A stretch of DNA of 64,000 bases from Echinometra lucunter (lineage: Eukaryota > Echinodermata > Echinoidea > Camarodonta > Echinometridae), in contig JAPZVO010000023.1 of assembly GCA_029962745.1 (NCBI GenBank), forward strand, positions 496,001 to 560,000, read 5' to 3'. The translations under genes and the position numbers were made by a program. The notes under the pieces were generated by a model that worked only from the letters and a program-made list of their open reading frames with translations, was not told where the DNA came from and did no database searches. Within the stretch, counting starts at the first letter, position 1; the number at the start of each line of letters is the position of its first letter. Shown here piece by piece: positions 1-43,696 of this stretch.

Positions 1-2058
1 CTTATTCGAAGGTTTGTTTTTCTCTCACACTCCTTCGTATATACAAATCATTGCCAACTATCTTAATCGCATATTTCATAACTTTTTTGTGATCACAATG
101 GTATAATTATGTCTAATTTTTGTATGATGCTCTGTATTTTACATGTTTCATTTTTTAAATTGATTTTACTTTGTGATATGTTATTTTACAAAGCATTATC
201 AGCCTTTCGGCTGCTTTGTTTTGTTGATATTTAATAAACCAGATCAATGCACTTCAATATAATAATAACTTTAATCACTCACCCACTGACCTGCTTTCAG
301 TAACCTTCCACCTCCGCTTTCACACATTAGATCGCATTGTAAAGGTTTGTAATTTAAAGTAAAGTGAAAATTACAATTTCAAGTACGAGACAGAAAAATA
401 AAATGTTCATATCTTTTAATCATTGCACTTTGAACTTAGACTAAAATAAATGTATGTAGAAATATATCTTAACTACTAGCATACAATCTGTCTAAACAAC
501 GTGATCCAATTTCAGCAGTAATAGAATAATTACATTACATGCTATTTTATATCAACATGCAGGAACTTCCTTTGGAATCGTTTCCAGTGGAAAAAAATAA
601 AAATCTAGACACACAGAGCATCAACATAGATATTTGAACACCATAAACATAGCAGTAATAATAATAATAGGTAGAATGATATAGCCCATTACATATAACA
701 TTTTAATGTGCTTTGGGATTATGATACAAACTAGATGGCCCATAGAATCATAGCACATTTACAATGTCTGCTCACAGTGACTGCATATTAAGAATTAATG
801 TACCCTGTAGTGAAATACAGGGATTTGTAATACATGTATCATGTTTATTTCACAGGTACTTTACATGTAACAAGAATCCATATTTGGGTACAAGCCAGCA
901 TACATGTACATACTTAGAATTTAGAAGACCGGAGCCTAGTATGAAACCATGAATGAACATCCACTAAAATAAAAATTTGTGACCAGGCTTCACAAAAACC
1001 TCTGAAACATTTTACATCATATGAATTTTTAGTTTGATTCTCAGCTTTAAAACTCATCATTCATCAGATTCAAATTCATAATTCATCAGATTTGGATGTG
1101 CAGTCCTACAAATTGTTCCTTTAATTAGTGATTTGAAGCTTTCAGTCTACTGAAGCACCTGGACTCATGATCAGTGGGTATTGTGGGAGTTGACAAAAGG
1201 AGGATTAAAATTCAACAGAAACTTCTAAGAAGGAAAGGATGATTATCCTAAAACTTGGAACACTAATTACATGCATCCTGCTCATTACAAAGAACAAGAC
1301 AGTATGAATACAACAGCTTACTCTATTTGAAAGTCATGTAAGATCGAAGAGACAATTAGCCAGGGTTAAAAAAAAGAAGAAACAAATTACTACAAACCCA
1401 GATTAGATACACATGAGTTTATAAAACATGCCCCCAAATACCACTTTTAAATTGTTTTGGCACCTTCAAAGTTTCAATTTACTTTGGTCAGGAAGTATAC
1501 TCCTTCAGGAAACATAAAAATTAAAATTGGACCATGAAGCCCTAACATAACTTTCTTGAGCTTTAAGTGGTGAAAATCACATCATGCAACTTTGGGGTGG
1601 ATTTTTTTTTGGTCTTGATTGCTGTTTTTTTTTTGTTGTCAGATCACATTCAATGTCGAGTCTTTTGATAGCCAGGTAGAAAGGTCACAGCACGTACATC
1701 GGTAACAGTGTGAGCCTTCGGTATAGTAAACCTCCCATACACTGCAAAATTGATTTATAAATCAGAGAAAAAAATGTATGATAAGTAGAAATAACAAGAA
1801 ACAATCAATGACATGATTCAAATCAATAATTTCATAAATTGGAAAACACATCTGTATATCAACTCTTATTTGGAATGATAAATTGTTGTTGGGGTATTCT
1901 CTTGGGGAAACATGTCATCACAATACACAGTATTTTGTGCTCTACAGTATTCCTCAAAAGATATGACTGTGGTTGTATCCATTCAATTTACTTGAACCAT
2001 AAGCCTATAAAACTTTCTTGTAAATATATAAATCTAGATACACCTTTAGTAATTCTAA
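1..2058. other. No supported gene; downstream flank of EXOC1
   Basis: AT-rich sequence with only short open frames. Part of it may be EXOC1 3' UTR, whose end I cannot place. I recognise no RNA gene or transposon. Confidence 0.5.
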
Positions 2059-2373
2059 TGCCTAGTGAGGGTGGGCTTTATAATATCTATGAAAAATTAC
2101 ATCTTGGATGGTGAACTGCAGAGAGTTATATGATGCCAAGTCATGTATAGGATAGAATGCAGGGCAAATGTCCAAACCTGGCATCTCATAACAATGGATT
2201 ATGACTGCTTAGAACTGCTTAGAACTGCAAAAAGATGATGATACATAGTCCGATCTTGGACAGACAGGTGTGTTAAAACAGTCCTGGAGAATGCCGTACA
2301 GTTACATAGATCCTCATAAGATTATGCTAGATCCTAATGAGATTGGGTAATGTCTGTGAAGAATTGCAGAACA
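2059..2373 (-). repeat. Degenerate tandem copies of the EXOC1 C-terminal coding end
   Basis: On the minus strand 2334-2373 reads [12 protein letters not shown] then TAG. The stretch 2062-2122 reads LQFTIQDVIFHRYY..HPH then TAG. Both copy the end of exon 21 ([23 protein letters not shown]). Stops at 2471, 2334 and 2062 are 137 and 272 bp apart, about one and two unit lengths. The flanking TCCTGGAGAAT is also shared (2283 and 2442). Confidence 0.7.
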
Positions 2374-2470
2374 CATGAATCATACACTCTAGAAAGTTAT
2401 TTGATTCACTGTTAGATGGATAGACAGCGTTGTCAAATCAAAGTCCTGGAGAATTTAGTGATGTTAGAAT

Positions 2471-34046
<31,576 letters not shown>

Positions 34047-35159
34047 CTTGACAGGATTTCTCTTGGTTCATTCAATTTGGACTTTAATTCACAATCTGAA
34101 ACATAGAAGAAAAGTACTATATCATCTTGGTAAATCAACTTTAAACTTCAATGCATTGCATGAATGCAAGGTTATCTTACATAACCTTGCACCCATGTAA
34201 ACCTGTCACAGGGGAAATAGCTGACAATAGGAAAGTACATGTAGTGTTCCCTGTCAGACAGAGGAAGAGGAGCAAGAGTGGTGATTAAAAAAAAAAATCG
34301 ACGAATTTCACATGTTCAAGATAATTTAGTTCAAACTGAAGGAATGGGATGGAAATAGGATATTTTATCATCCTAGGGTGTAAAAAGGAGCTATTTTCCA
34401 AGAATTTGTTACATCCAATTCACTTAATTCGGATAATTGCCTAATACATGTAAGTCAGGGTAATTCAGAGATCGTGTAATGTAAAACATAATGATCAAAG
34501 CTGCATTTTGCCAATTGAGTAAATTTAGTCATACAAGTTGAATTTGGCTTATGCGTAGTTACCTGTACATAGGTTGTGGTGTGCGACGAGTGACATGTCA
34601 CATACCATCTTTAACAGGTTATGGAGTCAAACGTCTGTGTCAATGTCTCTCTGTTTGTGTCAAGAGTTTGAGAAATTTGCTCAACTACCAACAAGTAATT
34701 ATGTCCCACCAGAAAAGAATCGAATAAAACTGTATCACGACGTTTATTGTACGGCGGGATGTAACCGTTCTTTTCCCCCTATCAACTATCAACCATACCA
34801 ATGCTCCCCTGTGTGACTTCAATGGTGGAAAGACTGATATCAACTGCTCTAGTCTCTCTATGATTGCATAATGAACAGATGTGATTAGCTCAAATACCAC
34901 TAAAAATACAGTACCAAAGAAAATAACACAGATGCCTACTTTCAATCGGGCTGCAAATTAAAGCAAGCAACCTACATGTAAGTTTCCAAAACAGAATCAG
35001 CTCTACGGCCTATCAATTTTCTGCTACATTGAAAAAATTTTTTGTCTCTATGCATATCAATACTGTCTTTATTGACATACAGATGCAGCAATATCTAAGT
35101 CTTGAACTTATAGTTTCATTTTCAATGTAGCAGTGAAGATATGAAACGTATCAAAGTGG

Positions 35160-35960
35160 TGTTTATCTAAACGTATGTGTCTAAATGTCTCTAAAACAAA
35201 AGTGATGAGAATATCAGCAGCACGAAAACGTGTCGACCCATCATTTTACAGCTTGAATGGCGAACCGATTAAGTTGTCAAAAAGAACAAGTATCTTGGGA
35301 TAATAATTCATAATAATCTGAAGTGGGATTCTCACATAGATTATGTTGTTGCAAGAACAAATGGTGTATTAGGTCTTAGCACTCCTGTTTCTGGGGGACT
35401 TGCAACTCTCCTTTCCCTAGGTATAATGTTCCTACTGTGGAATATAACATACCTTGCAATCGTAATGTGAAAGGTTAGAAAGTATCCAACGAAGAGCAAC
35501 ATGACTGATCTTGAAGCAGTATTGACAACCAATGCTATACAATGAGCATCTCAGCTCATTGATCTGGTATATTCTAGAGTCAGGGAGAAAGTATTTACTA
35601 ACCCATTCGTGACAGAGGGTCCACATTATGTGGTTTGACCTAATAACTTTTGGTGCAGAGCACTAAAAATCATACCAAATACACGAGCAGAAACAGCAAA
35701 AAATTCTGCACTTACTGTGCCAATTTTCGTTGCATCAGTATTTGTTGTTTGATGCTGAAATAAATGCTGATCAAATTAGGCTTTAAATAATTCCTGGCAC
35801 GAATGGGTTAATTTAATCTATAACACTGCTTTGTATCTATTCCCTCGTTTTTGGGACGAGTTTCCAGTGGAACTTCGCAGTGATTACTACTACTGAAATA
35901 TCACACCTGGCAACTTTTTAAAAGAGCAATATCTGTACAGAACAGTTCTAGATACAGAAT
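35160..35960 (+). pseudogene. Decayed CR1-type LINE reverse transcriptase fragment
   Basis: Plus-strand reading gives LNVSKTKVMRISAARKR, then YLGIIIHNNLKWDSHIDYVV and later LIWYILESG in broken frames. These are the RT C-terminal pattern (KYLGV-I..L.W..HI). Several stops, and a shortened TTAA MITE (35598-35811) is inserted in it. Orientation is opposite to EXOC1, in its 5' intron. Confidence 0.7.
35598..35811. mobile_element. Internally deleted TTAA MITE, family 1 copy 5
   Basis: About 214 bp: left CTAACCCATTCGTGACAGAG, right GGCACGAATGGGTTAA, missing the central 200 bases found in other copies. Inserted in a LINE relic. Confidence 0.75.
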
Positions 35961-36059
35961 TCAATTAACAATACGACAGTATTTTCTCTGAATTTTGTAT
36001 TCTGTTAATATTTCATTCATTTTCTATTGTTATTCCTTTCTCTTGCTTTATTTAATATT

Positions 36060-36211
36060 TATATTATATTGACTGGCCTTGAGGGGAATATCGAAAATGT
36101 TCCCCGCAAAATGAATCATATTGTCCCGAGTCGAAGACGAGGGCAATATGGATCTTTTAAGGGCAACATTTTTGATATTCCCTGCAAGTAGAGCCAGTCA
36201 ATATAATTATT
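36060..36211. repeat. Palindrome with TATTGACTGGC arms
   Basis: Left ATATTGACTGGCC, GGGGAATATCGAAAATGTT and CATATTGTCCCG pair with the right GAGCCAGTCAATAT, GCAACATTTTTGATATTCCC and GGGCAATATGG, about 65 bp per arm. Confidence 0.75.
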
Positions 36212-37296
36212 ATTACCTACAGCTATAGGATGATGCATAATTCAAGCCTATCATTTTGTAGCAATGACAAACATGTCTGCTAATTGCCTGTCCGTCCCTC
36301 TGATTTCAGCTTATTCAGGCAGGTATGTAATCCTGGCTAAGCGATTGTGACGTAAATGGTTACCTCGCGTATCCATTGTTTTTAACCTCTATCGCGTACA
36401 CAATACTGCGCGTTTGCACTTTACTGTATGCGCACTTATACAAGAAAGGAGGAATATGGATATTATGGACCGATAATTTAGTGCACAAGCGCAATAGGAA
36501 AATGAAAAATTTCGCGGAGGAGGGGAATATGAATATTATTACCCTAGTCATGCAGCTGAGCCCTGGCTGAACCATTGTGACGTATTTTGTGTTGAGTGAA
36601 TCAATTAGACAGATAAAATACGCGCTTATATCTTGTCTCCAAAATGCCTCATTCAGGTAATAATATATCATATGTGTATCTATTGACTCCCTGGGTGTAC
36701 TGCAAATCAGAATAGAGGACCCTCTGGGTTTCATTAAGTTTGCTTGCCTCATTCCTGGCAACTAGATGGTCCACTCGGAGGATCAAATTGTGTTATTTCA
36801 TTTTTATATTGTATTATTTCATCGTCTTTGTAATGTTGATTTGCCAAATAAAATAACAATAATAATAAAAAGATGTTGCTTTTCCTGTATGATTGTAGCA
36901 ATCAAAAAGATGTTACATGTATGTACTTAACAGAAAACGGATAAAATAAAAACGAGTTGTTATAATTCATTTTCAAAGTGCTTAAGAAAATAATTTGTAC
37001 TAACTTCGCATTTGTGTGAGTGAGTCTAGTCTATGTCATAATAACTGATGCTTTTTCCTGTTAAATCTGGTGGTTAAAACATTCAAAACTCTTTATCCAA
37101 CTGTTTTCGCAGTGGAAAGATGAGGATGTCATCGGCACTTGGCACCCACACAGCAGTACGACGATACACTATAGGTGAAATGTATTCACAAAGGAAGATG
37201 AAGGAGTCAAATTCATTTGAACTGGGTTTTGTGAACTTTCCTTTGTCCACAGATCTAATCTTAGAATAATGCTCTGAATACTTAATCAACTTTCAT

Positions 37297-37831
37297 TAGT
37301 GCTGTAACCGAACCGCCGAACCGAATGGAAGTTTGCCAAACATGGCACTTCCGATCAGGACTGAACCGAACCGAACTCAAAGTCCTAGTTCGGGTATTTG
37401 GCACTTTTAAACACAGGTTCATTAATTCCGCCCTCAGTGAGGACCTTGTTCTTAACAATGTGCATGCTGAATCGAGGTACACCCTGATTTTATTTAAAAA
37501 TTAATACCTACAATTATTGGTGAGAGATTTCCAGGCCTGGAGATTTCATGAAATTCATGTTTTAAAAGTAAAAAAACCCCAGAAAACCACTAAATAAAGC
37601 TTGTATCTCATCTCTACTTTAATCTTAGTACATGTAATTTCATATTTACCACCCCAAATTTTAGTTGTTTTAAAAAAAGTAATGTTAGAAGCTTGAAATG
37701 TGCCCAGATACTTACATGTAAGATTGTAATCTTGTAATAGAACAGAAGTAAATCGACTGTAATAAGAAAAAAATTGCCGAACTGTGCCGAACCGAACCGA
37801 ACCTGAACATGGCACTGGACTTACAGCACTA
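37297..37831. mobile_element. MITE with TAGTGCTGTAA ends
   Basis: 535 bp with inverted ends TAGTGCTGTAA and TTACAGCACTA. Flanks ACTTTCAT and CTTTTCAT could be a decayed 8-bp target duplication (hAT-like, inference). CCGAACCGAA tracts lie near both ends. Confidence 0.5.
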
Positions 37832-37999
37832 CTTTTCATGGTTTAAAAAATTTGAACAATTTTGGAGGCCATAAAATAATAAATTTGTGTTTGTCATATC
37901 ACTGGAGTGTCAGTGACAGTGTCAATTCATCACGACTCTGGCCTAATCGTGAAATCAGTCACCTCTCTTCTTGTGTGTGTGTGTGCTCACATTCTGTAC

Positions 38000-39260
38000 A
38001 AAGTCTATGGGAATAAAATGCTGTCACCAGCACTGACAAAATTAACGGGAAGTTAATGGACTGGCACTGACCAGCAGAGGTGCTGGTCTGTAAACAAGGA
38101 TTGTCCTTTTGAAGAAGGATTGTCCTCATAAACGAAGACAAATTGTGTCCTCATAAATTGAGATTGTCATTGTTTATGATTGATTTCACCTTGCCCTGCG
38201 GGCTTAGACGGCAGTTTCGGGCCCTGCGAGTGCTAAAAATAGATTCTGTGTCATGAAATACCCCCAGTTCACGATCTTCTTTCAAGACTTGTCCGTCTTC
38301 CCATGGACTTGTAATGAAATATGATAGGTTTGTATTGAGCTAGCGCTCTCGACTTACGTTGCCAATTCGAAGAGGAATGAACTTTCCCAGTTTTTTTTTG
38401 TGTGAAAAATCCTTATAAATGAGGATGATCCTGGTTATGACTCTGCACATCGAACAATTTGCACAAATAGATGGGAAGTGCTTCAATGGGATTTATAAAA
38501 ATTATAGTACACAACAAGAAGTTTTTATAGCTATAACTTTCACAGTACTTACAACTGAAAGGTCGCTGGTACCTCAATTTGTAGGTTTTGACATGCAGAT
38601 CAACAATATGGGCAAGACTTCCTTTTTGCGACAGCCATAACAGCCATCCAACATGCCCAACATGCCCAACATGTAGGGTGTGCTTTATTCCGTTAGCAAA
38701 TTTGGGTGGCTGTTGCAAAAGGAAGTCTTTCCACAATATGAAACAGGTCAAAATTGTGTATTTTTTGTATGGAAAAATTGTCACCTTGTTCCTGTTTTAC
38801 ATATCTAACAGTTAACTGTTAGATCTAGACAGTTGTTCTTTGTCATGTTTGTGCTGTAAAGAACGCACAAGTTGGGCTATGCAGCAGCGGCCCAAACGCA
38901 AGCTCAGCGAGAGCCCCTTCCCTGCGGGGATGCCCCTCCCCTGGAAATACAGTTAGTGCACCAGGCTGTAGTGTAGACAAACGTTACAACGTACAGCAGT
39001 GACCACCACGACCACGGCCACTGCCACTGGTACCGGTACTAGTGGCAGTCGGGGCAGGGTACCCTACCCCTGGGCCTGGGCCTGGCAGTCATGAATGGTG
39101 CAATCAATAACATTCACAATCACACTCAGACATCATCAGAGAAAATCTGCCTCGTTGTTTGCACACATTGATGTGTAATTTCAACAAAGTAGATCTAGGC
39201 TACAACAATCTTTCTACACCGCATCATCACACAACTATAATTTTGTACTAAAAAGGAAAT
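38000..39260. other. EXOC1 intron 1, no gene recognised
   Basis: Low-copy DNA with a GC-richer patch (38870-39070). A 26-codon open frame (38884) has no further support. Confidence 0.4.
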
Positions 39261-39268
39261 AATGTTAC

Positions 39269-39320
39269 CTCATTTTCTGTTCTTAATTCGCAGGACAGCA
39301 GAGCGGGTACTTCCGGACAT
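39269..39320 (-). promoter_or_regulatory. EXOC1: Candidate noncoding first exon and promoter of EXOC1
   Basis: On the minus strand this GC-richer stretch ends in a good donor (GAG|GTAACATT; exon edge 39269). It holds CCGGAAGT (39309-39316), an ETS-family motif common in housekeeping promoters. Joined to the acceptor TTTCAG at 34096-34101, it would give a 5' UTR with a 3-codon upstream ORF (ATG AGA TTG TGA) spanning the junction. The upstream edge (transcription start) is not determined. This is inference from motifs only. Confidence 0.4.
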
Positions 39321-39509
39321 GACCGAGGCTGGGTGAAGTTAGCTGATTGTCACCAAGTCACGCGGGAGTGAAGGTAGCCCAGGCTAAATTACTAGTACCA
39401 AATGCGTAAAATTGCCAATTTAAAGAGGCTCTGTACTGTCGTGGGCTTTCCTGGAGAATTTGGTGCTTACCTTGGTGCTTACCCATTAACAGGTGTTGTC
39501 CATCACTAT

Positions 39510-39603
39510 GGCCGGAATTCACAAAAGAGGTTTAATTTAGTACCAGGTTTAAACCAGGTTTTAAACCATGGACTAAAATAAACCACTGTTGTGAATTCCG
39601 GCC
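39510..39603. mobile_element. Small palindromic MITE (GGCCGGAATTCACAA ends), copy 1
   Basis: GGCCGGAATTCACAA and TTGTGAATTCCGGCC bound 94 bp flanked by TA, with AAACCAGG/AACCATGG inside. A longer relative lies at 57670-57816. Confidence 0.75.
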
Positions 39604-41569
39604 TATGAGTTTAATGACCAACAGACCTTATGTAATGCTCTGTATATTCCACCCTTTGCCCCATATGGCAAAGTCATTTATCTCACATTCCCTGGCCCGA
39701 GAAAATGCCCGAAGTAGGCCGAAAAATGTTCATGGTGGTACAGCTTGTTTTGCTGTGCTCCAGACAGAGGCGTCGATCCTAGGGGGGGGGGGGGCAGGCA
39801 GTTGCCCCCCAAAGAAAATTTCGGGGGGGGGCAAAGATATCATTTTGCCCCCCCCCCCCAATAATTTCCCAACCAAAAAAAAAAAAAAAGAAAAAGAAAA
39901 AAAGAAAGAGAAAAGAAAGGAAAAGGAAGAAAGAAAGTGAAATGAAAGCGTAAAACAAGAAAAAAAGAAAGAAAGTAAATGGGACACTGGGAAGCGCTCG
40001 TTCGCTTCACTCGCTCGCATTTAAGTATCTTAACCAATGCCGATGATAATTACTATTCTTATAAAAGGAAATCGGTTTGCATCTTGTGTTTCTATCTAAT
40101 GTTATACTATTCTTCTACTCATAGGAAGTAATATAACCAAACATGATATCACTTCTAGAAATCGAGCGGCCAGTTAACCTAAAATAGATAAACTTTCAGG
40201 AGATAAATGCCTGGATAAAAAGAAAAACGCAAAACAAAAGCATATTTTTCGTTAACCTCGCTCGTTATATACTCTCGCTGGTAAAAGCTAGATACAAGAT
40301 GATTTCGAGCAGCAAGTAGCTTAGTATAGCAGCGAGATTCCAAAACATCATTATATTTGAGCAGCAAGGTGGTTGACAAAGATTTTGGGAAGAATCCATA
40401 TAATTTTGCGGGGATCGGTCGTTGACTTTGCTCGCTATGGTAGAAACAGAATGGATTCGGACTACAAGCGTGGTAGCTAAAATAGTGTCATATTCGGCAC
40501 ACAGGTGATCGGATGTATTATTTAGATATCATAAGGCATGACAGGTTTATAGTGTATTCTGATGATAATGATGATAATTATATTCAGTTCTTGTATAGTG
40601 CATATCACATTTTTATCACATTATCATGACGAAAAACACTTCTATCATATGGAAAAGGGTATATTTTTCCTCGCTCGCTGCGCTCGCTCGTTTCATATTA
40701 ATGGTTTTGAAAAGCAAACGAATTTGGTGAGATGAGACCGAATAGATAATGTAAATGTTTCATTGTCTCACAGCATAATTTGCCGAAGGGTTTACTACAT
40801 CTACCATGAAAAACAGTGTGTGCTTCCTCGCTCGCTTCGCTCGCTCGTAATATTAAAAATATTAAAACAGAGTGGTTTGGGGGGCAGCAACAATGGACCA
40901 ACGATGTGACAAAATAGAGTTCATATTTGGCAGCGAGGTAACCATATACATACATATTAGGTATCTTTTATGCCTATATGATAACTAACCCTTCTCTCAT
41001 AACTAGAAATTTGTTATTTTTTGCTCGCTCGCTTCGCTCGCTCGCCAAGTTGAAAAAAAAGCAGGATGGTTCACAATAATTTCCCCAGTTTGAAAATGCT
41101 TCACGTTGATATAGGCCTATGTTAGTTATATATTATATATATATATATATATATACCCATATATGTATGTATATATGTGAGGGTGTGTGTATGTACAAAT
41201 AGTAGCCGTGAGTTCATCTCCGCTTGGTCGTCTTGCCCGGGGTAGTAGTAGTAGTATTTATTTCCGTATAAAAAGCATAAAAAACACAAAATATACGGTG
41301 GATTGCCCACATTCAGCTAAACCAACATGGGAAAGCTGGTCTTCCGTGGGGTCCGGAACAGATATATAAATAAAGACATAACATAAACGGAGTAAAACAA
41401 ATATAAGTAAAACAATTAAACATAAGAGCAAATCAATAAATCGGATTATCGACAAGAAAACATACAACATAAGAAGATAAGTGAGAAGAACAAAGGAACA
41501 AAGGAACAAAATAAAACAAAAATGGAAAATCCTATAAGGGGGCGTGGGTGGGGGGGGGGGGACCATGTG

Positions 41570-43696
41570 CTACAGTTCTTCAATCTTAGATTTGAATATA
41601 TTAATACTAGGGGATGACTTGATATGAGGAGGAAGTGCATTATAGGCTTTTGCATTTCTATATTTGAATGATCTTTTGAGATAATTTGTTCTTGGTTTGG
41701 GTAATTTTATTTTAGCTCCAATGCGGGAAGGGTAGGAATGGGTTATCAACTCAAATTCATTTCGTAGATATTTGGGGGTTAGATTATTCATAATTTTATA
41801 CATGAGGACAAGGGAATGGTCATTTCTTCTTTTTTCCAAGAGTTGCCAATTAAGGGCATTATGCATTTCAAGAGCAGAGACATGAGATTCAGGTTTAATT
41901 TTAAGTATGATACGACCTGCCCTATTTTGTAATTTTTGGAGGCGATCGGTGTATTTCTTAAAAGTTGCACTGTAAATAACGTCACCGTAATCAAAATACG
42001 GAATGATAAGTGAATTATATATTAATTTCAGGATCGATTCATTGAGGAATCGCCTTAGTCTTCCCAGAAAGCCAACCATTTGACCAATTTTCTTTAACAT
42101 ATTATCTATATGTAAATTCCAGTTCAGGTATTCATCGACTAAAACGCCAAGGTATTTAACCTGATGAACTTGTTCTATTGGGATGTTATTCAATAAAATT
42201 TGGAGGACGTTCTGCTTGGATATCAAGTAGTTGCTTCCGATGAGCATGCAAACTGTTTTTTGACAGTTGACACTTAATTTGTTTTGGCACATCCAGTAAT
42301 ACATATTTTCTAAGTCTGAGTTCAAAGCTAGTTCAATTTTATGTACAGAAGGATGTGAAAAATATATAACTGTATCGTCAGCATACAGCTGAACATGACA
42401 GGTTCTGATGCAATCTACTAAATCATTTATATAAATGATGAAGAGCAGTGGTCCTAGGAGGGACCCTTGAGGGACTCCACACTCAATAACTGATTCGGAA
42501 GAAAGTTCTGAATTGATAAGTGTCCTACAAACTCTATCTGACATGTAACTTTTAAACCATGAACAAGGAGTTCCAGAAATCCCTATACTATTCAACTTCT
42601 TGATAAGAATATCACAATTGACGGCCCCCGTATATTCTTTCTTATCAATTGCATGAAGCCAGTCATCCGTTACTTTTAAGAGAGTAGTAGTGGTTGAGTG
42701 GCGTGGTCTGAAACTAGATTGGGCGGATGACAGAATATTGTTCTTATGTAGATACTCCAGTACTTGCCTTTGGACAACCCGTTCCAATATTTTAGATACA
42801 CAGGGCAAAATAGAGATGGGCCGATAATTCGAAGGAGAGCTCTTATCACCACCTTTGTGAATCGGGATGATCTTGGACCTTTTCCATAGTTGTGGAAATT
42901 TACCACTGAACAAAGAGAGGTTAATCAAGTTGGCAATACTATGTGATATCTCGGTAGCACATGCTTTCAAAACAAAGACTGATATCTTATCTACACCAAC
43001 AGACTTAGTATTTTTCAGTTTCTTTATCATTCCCGAAACATCATTTTCAGTTACAGGGGTAAACTCAAAAGTCTTATTTGATAGTACATTGTTATCTATA
43101 GGGAAAGGCGTATCTGGAATTAATTTGGCTAAGTTGCTACCTACTTCAGCAAAAAACGTATTGAATAGGTTAGCAGTATCAACATTACTTTCTGAATTTA
43201 GCGCAGCTATAGGCGTTTCGCTCTTCTTGGTTGGAATGATAGATTTTAATGTTTTCCAGGTCCTTTTTGGATTGGCACTTGAATGTGAAAATTTATCAGA
43301 ATAGTATTTTTTCTTTGCTTTCCTTACTTCAGTAGTAACTTTATTACGTAGCACTCTGTATTCACACTCATCTTTGAGTTTACACGCTTTCTTTTTCAGT
43401 TTGTCACCCTTCTTCATGAGCTTATAAATACATGCATTCATCCACGGAGAGCCCTTTGTACTTATTCTTTTTGTCCGATATGGCATGTGTTTGTCAACAA
43501 CTTGTAATAACAGATTTTGCCATAATTCAACCGCTTCATCTATTGAATTGCACTGATTTATATACTCCCAATTCTGATTACGAATGTCCTTTCTAAAGTC
43601 ATTGCCATTAAGATTGCAGCAACGTCGAAAGTTAATAAATCTAGGATTAGATGAAACATTGGAATTCCAAATTAAAAAAACTAATAGAATGGTCAC
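41570..43696 (-). CDS. LINE reverse transcriptase (non-LTR retrotransposon ORF2)
   Basis: 708 codons without a stop. Reverse transcriptase landmarks in order: YRPISILPCVSKILERVV at about residue 290, the SSFRPRHSTTTTLL block, GVPQGSLLGPLLFIIYINDL at about 410, the catalytic LYADDTVIYFSH at about 440, then KYLGVLVDEYLNWNLHID and a C-terminal IPYFDYGDVIYS and LQKLQNRAGRIIL. The YADD box is intact. The upstream endonuclease is in another frame (43647-43970); the switch lies near a run of seven T in the coding sense (about 43670). It would act in target-primed reverse transcription, but this copy lacks its 5' end and is probably dead. Confidence 0.93.
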   Translation of the reverse strand: MTILLVFLIWNSNVSSNPRFINFRRCCNLNGNDFRKDIRNQNWEYINQCNSIDEAVELWQNLLLQVVDKHMPYRTKRISTKGSPWMNACIYKLMKKGDKLKKKACKLKDECEYRVLRNKVTTEVRKAKKKYYSDKFSHSSANPKRTWKTLKSIIPTKKSETPIAALNSESNVDTANLFNTFFAEVGSNLAKLIPDTPFPIDNNVLSNKTFEFTPVTENDVSGMIKKLKNTKSVGVDKISVFVLKACATEISHSIANLINLSLFSGKFPQLWKRSKIIPIHKGGDKSSPSNYRPISILPCVSKILERVVQRQVLEYLHKNNILSSAQSSFRPRHSTTTTLLKVTDDWLHAIDKKEYTGAVNCDILIKKLNSIGISGTPCSWFKSYMSDRVCRTLINSELSSESVIECGVPQGSLLGPLLFIIYINDLVDCIRTCHVQLYADDTVIYFSHPSVHKIELALNSDLENMYYWMCQNKLSVNCQKTVCMLIGSNYLISKQNVLQILLNNIPIEQVHQVKYLGVLVDEYLNWNLHIDNMLKKIGQMVGFLGRLRRFLNESILKLIYNSLIIPYFDYGDVIYSATFKKYTDRLQKLQNRAGRIILKIKPESHVSALEMHNALNWQLLEKRRNDHSLVLMYKIMNNLTPKYLRNEFELITHSYPSRIGAKIKLPKPRTNYLKRSFKYRNAKAYNALPPHIKSSPSINIFKSKIEEL

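Noticed and set aside
1651..1683. Exon-like segment on plus (TTGTTGTCAG|ATCACA...AGCCAG|GTAGAA)
   Set aside because: Only about 33 bp, no recognisable peptide, no neighbouring exons to join; a chance pairing of splice-like motifs is likely.
38884..38964. 26-codon GC-rich open frame beginning MQQRPKRK
   Set aside because: No homology recognised, no splice or promoter context; inside the proposed EXOC1 5' intron.
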